Made by a program: the position numbers and the translations under genes
In this document: positions 14,101-26,100 of the stretch, one piece after another
Layout of the letters: the number at the start of each line of letters is the position of its first letter
How positions within the stretch are numbered: position 1 is the stretch's first letter
Notes under the pieces: model-generated
Seen by the model: only the letters and a program-made list of their open reading frames with translations
What the model was told of the DNA's origin: nothing
Databases searched by the model: none
NCBI GenBank assembly: GCA_037013685.1
Contig: CM072908.1
Coordinates: forward strand, 7,577,001 to 7,641,000
Reading direction: 5' to 3'
From: Acridotheres tristis
Taxonomy: Eukaryota > Chordata > Aves > Passeriformes > Sturnidae
Length of the DNA stretch: 64,000 bases

Positions 14101-17100
14101 GGGACTCCTCGTCGTGGTTTTTCAGCAGCTTCACCACGCAGTCATGCATGATGGCCTCCGTCAGCATCTTCAGCTTGAAAAGCTCGCCGATGAATTTTAT
14201 ATTCCCAATGGATCTCCGCCGGGCTTTGTCCTTGGCCTCTTCCAGCTCATCATGGAGCCGTGTCTTCTCTTCTGGCTGTAAAACAGGAAAACACCTCTAC
14301 AAAACCACATTCCCAGTGCACAGAACTCTTTGAAAGATCCAGTTGTATGTCCATAGACACTGCTCCTTCTTTTTCTCCTAAAGCCCAGGAAAATGCTGGG
14401 ATAAACCCACTGTCAAGGCAAATATTTTTTTATCATCCTCAGGCACAGTGACAGAACGAAAGTCTCAACTCCAAAATCCCCCCAATCAACTGCCGTCTCA
14501 AAAAGAAAAAAATTTCTGAGGGAGATCTGAGAACTTATGGAGAAAAACACCACTTACAGTGGTGGCAGCTTCGAGTTCTTTCTGCTTCTTTTCAAAGACA
14601 TCATCGTCAGCCTTGTCCTTCTCAAATTCCTTCTGGCAGCGATTTAACAGCAACTTACGGAAATTTACTGTGCTCCCAGGTTTGTCTGCCATGGGCACTT
14701 TCAGCTGGAGTGAGAAGGAAGAAAAACATCAGCAGAAATAAACTCCACAGAGGAGGGGTCATCTATAACAATTTATTTTGCTCTTCATGTTGAGCTGTGC
14801 AGCTCCACAAGGCTGTGAAAGTAAAGCCACACATCAGAATTTCCAGCAGAATTTTACACTGCAGATGTAAAGTCACACTCCAAACTTGGTTGACACCACC
14901 TCTGTCCAGGGAATGAATTACATTTCCATCCATACAATTCCTTAAAAACACTCCTATTGTGTGCTGATGGCTTAAGCCATATTCCTTCACCACATGTCAT
15001 GAAGGGCCTGGGGAAAAGGGGGCTCTTTTGTCCCAGATTCACCATCTGAGAATGATCTGTGCAAAGCCTGGCTCATCTTGGGCTCCCTTGGAATTGACAG
15101 ACACAGAACAGTGGGAAGGCCCTGGCACAGGGTGCCCAGAGCCGTCGTGGTTGCCCCACCCCAGAAGCGTCCAGTGCCAGGCTGGACAGGGCTTGGAGCA
15201 ACCTGGGATAGTGGAAGGTGTCCCTGCCCATGGTAGGGGGTAGAATGAGAAGAACTTTAAGTTCCCTTTCCCACCTACACTATTCCATGCTTCTGTGATT
15301 CCATGAACTTCCCAAACACAATTCATCTTGTGACCAGGTGGAGCAAGGAGTTCTCAACTCCCAACAGCTCCTCCAAGCAAATCCCTCTGCCTTGGGCATG
15401 GCCAACAATACAATACTCCACATTAATTATTCTTACTTACACTCAGAAACTGACATTTAGCTCTGCTCTCTGAAGTTTCTGTCACTGCCCAGGGGAGTTC
15501 CCGTGCCAGAGGCTCTTACCGTCACTAGGCACCGGCACATGTTGGCGTAGGCCACGGAGAAGCTGGGCTCGTCGATGGCCTTCTCGAAGACCAGGTCGAT
15601 GACTCCCTTCAGCCTCTCCTCCGTGTCCACTGTCAGGTCTGTCACCTGCTTCATGAGCTGGTTGAACATCTGGGGCGTCAGCTTGTTCAAGATGCTCCGT
15701 ACCTTGCGGAACAGCTCCTGAATGAAAGAAACACTGCAAGTTCAGGCACAGGTGCACAGGTGGTGCAGGGAGATTTCAGGAATGAGCCAGGATGCTTCCC
15801 ACAGGGGAATGCAGACATCCTGTAGGAATGTTTGGGAAGCTGAGGGACACACATGTTTCTGCACAGCCAACCCCAGTTCTCACTTGGCTACTAAAGACCA
15901 AGAATACAGGGCAGGAGTTTTGGAAACACCTAAGTGCTTTTATCAAGTGCAACACAGGCACAAAGCCCTTCCTGTCAGAAATACTCTTCTTTATATCAGT
16001 TTAATCCATGAGATATAAAGTAACAGGGAGTGGCCTCTGTTTCCTTCAGCCAGAGGTAACTAACCTCTCCTATAATTCACTTTAAGATACTTTATTTTTT
16101 CCTATCCAGGATGATAATGAGGTCAATGATGCCACCATGAGCTCCAAGAACAGAATTCCGGTGTCCTTCAAGACCATCCCAACTTATCCTACAAATTACT
16201 AGCTCGACCCCCAGACAAACACCTCCTCCCAGAGCGAATGCCCCATGGAGGAGAGGATGAGGAGGACAGAGGGAGCTTCAGATGGCACCGTTGGGCTGGG
16301 CAGGACCAAGTGAGGGATTTCACAGAGGAACCTCAATCTCGCTGACGATTCAGGGCAGAAATGTGGTCTAAAAGGAGATGAAAAATGAGTTCTGTCCTGG
16401 GAATGTAAGGCTCTTTGCTTTAGAATAGAGACAGAAATATTCCACTAAAACAGCAGTAGGAAAACAATCCTGGAAGAGAGACAACTAGGAGGTTGTTCGG
16501 GGTTCTCTGCTTAATATACAGGACTGGCATTTAAAAGCCAGGTCAAGAATAAACATGCAAAAAATACCATCAAGGTAGGGGAAAGCTGGGATTCCAACTG
16601 CAATTCATTGCCCTTTCTCACTGTGATACAAAAGGGAAGGCACATTACCATTACCTGGTGTAGCTGCTGCACCCACAGACCTGCTTACGCTCTCACCTGG
16701 GTTTTGACATTTTCCGGGTCCTCCGTTTGGTTTTCCCTCTTCAGGCTTGGCTTCCAGGCGTTCTCTGCCTTCTTCAGGTGCACGTCCTCCTTCACACACA
16801 CAGTGATGATCTTCCTGGGCTCCCTCCTCTGGCCTGGCTGAGATCTCCTCGGTCCAACATTCAACAACTAGGACAAAAACATTCCTTGTTATATTCCACT
16901 TTAGGCTCACGCTGGATAACACACTCCAGGACAAATGCCAACACCCGATGATGGCACTGCTGAGCTCCAGCACATCCTGCTGGGACACGAGGACTCCCTC
17001 CGACCCAGTACTGCTCCAGGCTGTCCACAGGGAATGTGGAAACATCAAATACATCTCTCTGGGCAGCTTTTCCCAACAGAGAAATGGGATGACTGCCTAC

Positions 17101-20100
17101 ACAACCTGGCAGTGCTCCGGGTGCTGCTACAGGGGACAGAACTGACTCCAACTGGCCAAAAGTGCCTCTGGGGAGCCAGAAACTGCGTAACTGAGACATC
17201 ACAGCAAAGTGTGGGAGAATTCAGCCCTTACAGGTGGATTTCAAACATGCCATCCCAAGCACTTAGACAATGATAAATTAGCCAGAAATGTTAAGTTTTA
17301 CTGGAGATTGCTTCCAACAAACCCATTTTGAGATGGGAATTATGTAAAACACAGTGAAGGAGTATCACTGCAGCTCCTGCACTCTAAAAAACAAAGATCC
17401 TAACAGATATGGGACAAACTCTGGGTTTCACATGAGAAAGGGAATTAGGTGCTTTGGAACTGCCTAAGCACCTCTGTAATCCTGTGTAATGTGATGCTTC
17501 TCCCAAACAGGCACAAAACCTGCCCCACTTGGGGAGTTTTTCACCAGATGTACAAATGGTAGGGCACAAGACACTCCCAAATCTCCTCTTCATCATCTGA
17601 CGGCTTCTGATTAAGGACTAAAGGTACCAGTTGCTCTTCCCCCATGCTCTTTCACATTTCTGAACTCATTTATCACAAACGGCCAACCTATAGATACAAA
17701 CTAACACAGCAAAACCCCATTATCAAACCCAGTACTTCCCCCAGCAGTAACTAATCTGCTCAGCAGCCACTCATGGAAGATGGGCATTCCAAAGACTGCT
17801 TTGTTCAACAAAGGGATTTTCAATGAGCATCAAAAAGGCCAAACCACTGCAGTTACTTGAAGAGCTTCAATGAATAGGAGGAAAGGGCTCTTGGCTGGTG
17901 CCTCTTAATGTCATACATCAGCCACAAATCTGGGTTTGTGCTACTGAAAGGCAAAATCCTTCTTAAAGGCAGGAGGGAGTTGAACCACTTGCCTTTGACA
18001 AGGTAAATGCGTGCAAATGAACAGGAACACCAGCAGTGCTGGAGCTCTTGTTTGGGCTTCATTATAGGATAAGAGCAACAGAGGAAGATGTTGTCAGAAG
18101 GCAACGACCTCATGCCACAGCCTGCTCTGTGTGCCCAGTGATGCCTGGGAGAGGGCTCCGAGGGGCAGGGTGTCACTGAGCTCCCTTCAGCTTACAAAGA
18201 CCCCTGTTCACATACCCTGCCACGCAGAAAAATAGCCCAGCAGATTATTCAAACTGCAAGAGGCACCAGCCCCATGAATTCTTAATTCACAAAATCATTT
18301 ATCTTGGAAAAGATCTCTAAGATCATCAAGTCAAATCACACAACTGCACCAGCTGACCACTCCTGAAGAGTCAACAGTGGAACAGGGAGCCTTCAGGTTT
18401 TTGTGTGTCAGACACCTTTCTAAAGCAGACACTGAACTCTCCCTACGTCCCTTCTCTACTCCCACCCTGAGCCCTGACTGACACTGGTCTGGCACAGGCA
18501 AGGCCTGAGAGCAGCCCTGCCTTCACAGGCCACCTCTCTTGAACACAGTTCTGCTGCACAGGCTCTGAGCATGCTGCTAATGTGGAGAGACTTCCCTCCA
18601 GCTGAAAAAGCAGACAGTGATGTAACAGAAAACTGACTGGCCACAGCCACGCGTGCCAGAGCTCACCACACACCTCCTGCCTGCTGACAGCTCTGTAATC
18701 AGAGCCAGGCTGGAGTGTGCCCAGAAAACCCAAACCTTTGAGCTCATTCTGCCCAGAACAGGGGCGAAGCCAAGGAGAGGTGACCTGCAGCCAGCTCATC
18801 TCCTGCACAGAGGCAGCTCTGGTCTGAGGGACCACCTGAACATGCCAGGCTGGAACGCGCGGGATGGAGTCGCAGAGGCTGGCGCTTCCTTGGGCACGGA
18901 TCCATGTGAATGTTCCTTGTTAACAAACACCCACCCCTGAAGGAGGCGACTCCCTTGGAAAACTGAGGGATGCAGGAGCACCAGTGTGTCACGTGTCACC
19001 TCCTCACATCCGGCTGCCTTTGAGCCCAGACCTTTCAGGCATAAATGCAACAAAGACTTTCTCTGAGACTGTACGATTTTAATATCTGTGAATAAACTCA
19101 AGCTCCAACTGTGTGATTGAGTTTTCAATCAGTGAACAGAAGCCTCCTTTGAAGACGTAATAAAATAATAGACGGATCTAACTTTTCACATAAATGATCT
19201 AGGGGTCTGGGGTTTTTGGCTCCGGATTTACACAGCAAGTTAAAGACGTGCCTGAGCTCAGGCCTGGCTTCCTGTAAATAATGATGGTTCTGGGGCATGG
19301 GGCAATTACCAGGAGCTCCTGCATTAATCTGAATGACCTCTCTTCTGGAGGCAGGAAAGGAAAGCAGGAAGACACAGGTACAAGACTCCTGCAGAGAAGC
19401 CAAGAACTCACAGCAGCACAGACTGACCTGGTGCTCTCACTCAGGCAAGTCACAGAAATACTTTAGAAACCATCCAAGGAATTAAGGAGGTGCTTCTCCC
19501 TCTATAAGAGGCTATGAATGCAGACAGTGAAATTGATCTTCGATGGTGGGAGCGGTTGTGCCGTCTGGGAACAAGAACTGAGATGATCTCAGTGTCCATC
19601 ACCTCTTGAGAAGGACAAAGCATCCTGTGCAGAGACCTCTCTGCTCCAGCCCCACATCTCTGAGTTTGCATCTCCTCACCTGCCACACTCACCTAACCCT
19701 GCCTACACCAAAGAGCCTTCCCAGCTGCATTCTGCTCCTGTGCAACTCCACCCCAGTGCCATCTAACGCAACACTGGTTAGTGCCAGAAACAATCATAAA
19801 ACACGTTCAAGCAAAAAGAGGGAAACAAAGACAAAAGCCAAAGAAGCGAAACAAAAGACTCAGTGTGCCGGAAGCGGTTAGTGCTGAGCTGCTCGACGTT
19901 ATTTGGGGCAAGGAAGAGGCAGTGGTTTGATGGTTCATGTCATGGCTTGGGCAGAGGTGGGATGGCTGGGGGCAGGCAGCAGACAAGCAGGGGTCGCCAT
20001 GCGGCACGAGGGGGAAACGTCTGGCATTGCTGGGCTCAGAACCCTCTGATCCTACAACCGCTGGCATCGAGGACAGGCTGGTTAAATCACGTCACCTTCC

Positions 20101-23100
20101 AGTCCTCCTCCAGAACAAGGCAAGGAGAGGCTCTGCTCTGCAAAGGCGCAAATGTAAGATGTATGTTATGTGCTGAATGCTCCAAATGAACGGGGTAAGC
20201 GGGACTTACCTTTTCTCCCCCTTTCCACAGGTCTGCAAAGTGCAGACCCTCGCGGATCCCGCTCAGGCCAACGTCCCAGCATGCCCTCAGCTGGTGATGT
20301 CCCACCCACCACTGAAGACTGCCTAGAGGGGTACAATGCAAGTCTTGTTTCGTTTTTTTTTAAACAAGGTTGCACCTTTTTGTAAAGTTTTCTGCCAGTC
20401 GTTCTTTATCAACAGTGGGTATTGGGAAAGAAGGCAACTCTACAAAAAGGTGCAAAGTCTGAGGGGAGAAGGGGGGATTTGTCTTACCCCTATCGGCAGG
20501 TTCCTCAATGGTGGGTGAGGCGAGACCAAGAGAGGGCATGCTGGGGGCCCGCACCGAGCCAGGGAGGGCAATCCAGGGGTGCTCTGCACTTTGCAGGCCT
20601 GCGGAGAGACAAAGAGCGACAGGCACGTTACCCAGATGCCGCAGGGCTTGGGACACTTAGCACGTGACAGGAGAGGAGGCACCGCAGCACAACATCCCAA
20701 ATGTGGGAAGCACTGGTGACATCATGAGGTTTTGTGGACCAGGTGGTGCTCCAGGAGAAACTGTGGCACCGAAGCAACTCCAAGATACAAATGTGCATCC
20801 CGGAACTGAGGCACCAGCCACGAGGCTGCTCCCAAAGCAGAAATATTACACTGACCCAAAATCACTGAGTTTGACTGCTGGAAACCTGCAGACTTGGAAG
20901 TTGAAGTGATTCAGGGAACTCTTCTGGAACCAGCAGGTTTTAAAGCTTCACAATGGCTGTGTCGTTAGACGCATCCAGATGGACACAGCAGAAGCAGCTC
21001 AACAGCTGAAAACCAGTGATTGCCCCTAATGGCGGCAGTGTCCTCCTCCAGTGGCACTGATGGGGTAGCACGTGCTGGGGGCACCTGTGCCCCAGGAAAA
21101 GACATGGCAGAGGCATGAAGAACTCCCAGAGGGATTTCAGAGTGTGGGCAAAGCCAGACATAGGAAGATGAAGGGAACACGAAACAAAAGCTGCGGAAAA
21201 GGTGGGAAAACAAGGAATGAAGTGACCAAAGCAACACGTGGAAGCACAGAGAAAGCAGGAACACACAGGTGCTGCTGTATTTTGTTTGTTAGTAAAATCT
21301 CTTTGCTCTGTTGGTGTGCTTTTCAGCACAGCCCCCCAAGCTGATGTGTTGACGCCGGGTTTGTTGTACGACGAACACGCGACCGCACACGCGACTGCCG
21401 GGTCCTGGTGTGGAAACACTTCCACCCTCTCACACAATAAACTGGAAGGAGATTGAACCCTTCCCTAACAACACCTACTCGTGAGAAACATCCACAACCG
21501 TTTCCAATTTCTCTATGTTTTGTCAGCCAAGCAAACATCACCCCTGCATTCATCCTGACAAAACCAGAACCACTGGTGCATCGGAAGAGGCTCAAAAGCC
21601 TGAGGAGGGACTTCATCTGTGTAAAGGCCAGTTTTCAAATGAGCAAGCTGGGGTAAACTCACACTTCCAGACACGTTTCTTCCGCCGGTGGCTTGCCTTC
21701 CAAAATCAGCAAAGGCTGGTGTGAAATCGGGGCCTCGTGGCAGGATCCGGGGGTCCAGAGTCCTCAGCGGCAATTTTGGCTGATTGACCTGTGCCGTGAG
21801 CAGAGCACACAGACAGGGGCTGCTCAGGGTGCTGAGCTACCAGAGGTCATGCAACCTACAACAACATCTGCTAAACCATAATAGTCATATTTAACATCCA
21901 AATTAAAACTTTTATCAAACTGCTCAAGCTTTAGGAATCCACACTTACACTAAAAATAAGCATTTAATTTAATACATCTTTTTCAGGAGACTATTGAGGA
22001 AACGGGTGGAGTTCAGAAACATTTCAAAGATTACGGAGGATAAAATCATGGTAACACGGGCCTGTCTTGGTTCAGGAGCATGAAACTGCCACCTTCCCTC
22101 AAAGCAATGGCTTCTGTACCAACACAAGAGATGGGCAACTGAGCCCAGGAAGCTCAAACACAGAACAGCGAGAAACAATCACGGGGAAGTAGAAGGTAGA
22201 TGAAATAATTTTGGGAACAGAGCTGCGTTTAACAATTTGCCTGGATATGAAACTCAGAGTGGAAATGTTTCTGCACACAAGGATCACCCACATCCCTGAG
22301 TCTCAAGAGTGAGTCTGTTGTGGTTCCATCAAAGTCAAGGAACTCCCCAGTTCTCAGTGAGAGCAGAACAGGGCCTCACAGCACTCAAAAATGCCAAGTG
22401 TTTCACTAAGCCCAGACCTCCAGCAGAGACAATCAGCTCTGAAATGAGATTGGAGAGAAATCCCCAAACTGCCCGAGAATGGAGTTCTTAAAGGTCTTTT
22501 ACTAGATCAGCTTATAAATAGTGAAGAAACTGCTTCAGATCAAAAAACAGTTTGCCCAAAAGTTTCTCTCTACTTTTTAATTGATCTAATAGATCAATTA
22601 ATTGATCTAATAGAAGCCATTGCCTCTCCATCCAGCCTTGCTTGGATCCTCAGCTTTTCATGGCTAGGTAATTTCAAATTTTAATAACAACCTGGTATAA
22701 CTTAATCTAGATAAAAACTATCAAAAATGCTTCAGTTTTTAATCATCTGTGCACATCCATCAGGCACCAACACATCTATTTGTAGAATTTTGTGATAAGA
22801 CCAACTAGTCCCACTTCCCACCAAAACCTGACATGAAAATGGCTCAGCAATGAGGCATTAGGGATCTTTATTTATATCAAAACCTTGCACGTACCGGTTT
22901 GATGGGTTCTCCTCTCACCTTGTCGAGCACCACGTCGCTGATGGGAGGCAGCCCCTCAGGCTTCTGGATACAGGCAGGCATGAACTGGATATCCAGCAGG
23001 AATTCTCGGTCATATTGCTTTTTCCCCTCTGGGTCCAGGGGCTTCCACTGCTCTATAGGGAGAGGAGTCCCTGAGAGTCACAGAAAACAAACCCTCTGCT

Positions 23101-26100
23101 CACCCAGATGTGGTTCTGGTACATCCAAAGGGAAGAGGCTTGCTGCACCAGCCTGGGAAATTCCAATTTAATTTAATTTTCATTTTGAAGGGAGAGAGGA
23201 AGGCAACATACATAACATTAAAGGGACATGAATAACAGGGAATGGAGCCAGAGCAACCATACCTGGTCACTAATTCCAGTTCTAACCCATGTATCTAACT
23301 TTGACTTCTGCTCTCCTGTGGGATATAGTGGAATGGGGACAATTCCCTGTTTCTGTGTGAAAGTGCAGAAGTTAAAGGGGGGCATTTTGTGTAAAAGGGA
23401 GTCATAAACATGAAGTCAAGGACAGCAGAGCATGGAACAAAAACCTTTGAAAATGTGAAACCATGGAACTGTGAACAATCCAGGTTGGAGATAACAAGCA
23501 GAAACAAGAGAAGCCACAACTACAGGCCATGATCTGGGAATTACAACTTTCCACCTATTTTTCGTGGGGTGTTTTGGGTATGGAGGATGTTGCCTGGTGC
23601 AAATCACAGCATAAACTGACAGCCACTTTAGCACAAGGAAAGTCAGCCTCTGGTGGCCTTGGCCTGGAGATGTGATTTATGGCACTGACCACACAGTTTG
23701 TTTCAAATTAGGGAAGAAAACATGTTTTATCTGAAGGAAAACATCTGTATGAGATGCTGCCTTTGGATCTCCCTCATGCCAGACTGCATTACTCAGCACT
23801 CATCAGCCCTTCAGGTATTTATTATTCCTTTATTTTCCTCCCTGACCCTGAGCTTTGGATCTTTGGGATCTCACCATCCACACCTCTGCAGAGGCCACAA
23901 GCAGGGACTTGCTCCAACGACAGGTTTTAGTAACTGGGAATGAAAATACACAGAAGTAAGTGCAAACTTTAGCTCTTTAAGCAGTTTTATTTCTGCAGAG
24001 CTTCAGGATACAAGGGTGCAGAAATGGTTTGGCTGGATCCTGGCTGGAACTCCTGGCCTGCCCACTGTACCTGTCCTTTACCATGGAAAAACTCCAAAAC
24101 AACAAGTAGTTTATGTGTAGCTTCCTTCTCCTGGAAAGCTCTCAGCTAGCTGTTTTAATGTGAAGAGCAGCTGGGCATCTTCACAGGAAGGACCCACAAT
24201 GCACGGAGAGATAGGGATCAAACACACAATTCCTCCAAAAGGCAGAAATTCCCCTTTCTGAAAAGAGTAGAGCCAAAATCGAGGACAGCTGCACAAGCCT
24301 GATGTATGCTGCTTTCCCACTGCATCAGCTGATGAATTATGGATTAACTTCAGGAAGTGCTTGGCTAGTGAACTAGTCAGGTACCCTAAGTGTGATGAGC
24401 TATCAAGAGGCTTCTGTGTTTCCCCTCCACGATATGATTGTGTTGAATTAATAAAACCGAAGCAACCAAGGTCTTTGTCAGAAAGTGGTGCAGAAGTAAC
24501 CACTGCAGTGGAGTCCCTTAACAGTGGTGCTCCTTGTCCACCAGGTTCTCCAGGTACTTCCTTATTATTATTATACTCTTTAATTTCTGGTCTCCTAAAA
24601 AAATGACTACTTTATTTGGAGGAAGTTTCACTTGAATAAGAAATTGCTTAAAAACTGGGACCAACTGAGAAGTTGGTCTCAAGTTCTCGGTAAATAAGGT
24701 GGATTAATTGAGGTTCAGGTCTATGAATTACAAAATCTTCATAAATAACAAAAAAGGTTAGGTCTTCATAAATAACAAAAGTACTCTATAGATGTCCTAT
24801 ACCCTAATCAATGGGACTGAGATGGGCTGAGCCTGGATTGAAAATCACAAACTGTTTATTTTCCTTACTTTTCTAGAAATCAGAAGATGCATGCAACTGT
24901 TTAGGCGGGAAATTAAATCTTTATGAACATACATATTTGTATTTAGGACCCAATGAACACTTTCATTTCTTATTTAACCACCTCTTATTTCAGAGATATA
25001 TTGGTTTATGTGAAATTTCTTGGATGGTATCTAGCTGTTGATCACACAGGAATCAATGCTGCCCTTTCCTCTGTGCTGTAGCCACCATCCAAATGTATAA
25101 AAATTTCAAGAAATTAAGGATTTTCTCTTGACCATGACCAGCAAGACAAAACCAATCTTCCCTTTTTCCTCCCTGGAAGATCTCTCAGGCCTTGCTGGGT
25201 TGCAGATCTCGGCAGAGCTGTGTATGGTGAACACTGAACCCCCTTGCAGCCCCCATGGGAACACCCAGAGGGTGACACACGGGGTGTCAGCAGCCCTTAC
25301 AGGAGGGAGGCAGAGAGCAGAGTGGAGCAGGACTTACCTGGTTTGTACTGATACGTGGGGCCCTCTCCGGAGCTCTCCGTGCAGCCCGAGTTGGCGTCGG
25401 TGCCCTCGCCCTCCGAGACGCTCTCGGCTCCGTTTCGCACTGGCTCTGCCTCCTGCTCCCCGTTCTCTTCCACAGGTTTCACTGGTTTGAGCTCTGAGGG
25501 CTCCCTCTCCGCTTGAAGCCCATGGCTCATTTTCTCCTGGTCAGATTCAAGTACTTTGTCCCCTGAAGGTTCCTCCTCCTCCTTCGGCTGGAGCATGGAC
25601 AGAGGTAGAGGTTTTGTTAGAAACATCCTGACAAATTCAATCCATGTGAAATGGCTCTTCATGCATTCACATGGCATTTTTGGGAGCAGCAGGAATGCAA
25701 ATGTATCTTCCACAGGGATATGGAACACCACACTGAGCCACTGAGTGATTTACCAGCTCATTCCCATGGATAACCCACTGATAATTAGTGGTGCAACTGG
25801 AAAGACCCAGCATTGCCCATGAAATCCCCACAGGATTGGATGAAGGGAACTGTTAAGCCATGAGCCTGGAAGGACAACTCTGCTTTCCTCTTCTCCTACC
25901 ATCCATGATAAAGGGATGATAAAAGGCACATGATGCTTGTTTCAGGGAACCCTTCCTTTAAATGCCTGCTGCCAATTGGAGCAGATCCCACTAAGGAAGG
26001 CAATGTGAGATCCAGCCACAATTCCAGCATCTTGGTTTCAAGAAAAAGTATTAATAGTATCCCTGGCTGTTAATTTTAGAGCTCTCCAAGGACACAGCCT

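Larger units (their letters stand above)
16868..21662 (-). other. Intron 12, with unusual insert
   Basis: 4.8 kb. It contains an old CR1-like trace (18290-18345) and, at 19.86-21.4 kb, sequence with more CpG and GC than its surroundings, including the exon-like inverted repeat described separately. Confidence 0.6.
21789..22918 (-). other. Intron 11
   Basis: 1.1 kb with an AT-rich palindrome and duplication (22577-22613). A potential second donor for exon 11 lies 24 nt into the intron. Confidence 0.7.

Noticed and set aside
20940..21437. 165-codon minus-strand open frame (Cys/Phe-rich)
   Set aside because: No known family and no splice or phase relation to EIF4G3; likely chance in a GC-richer stretch.
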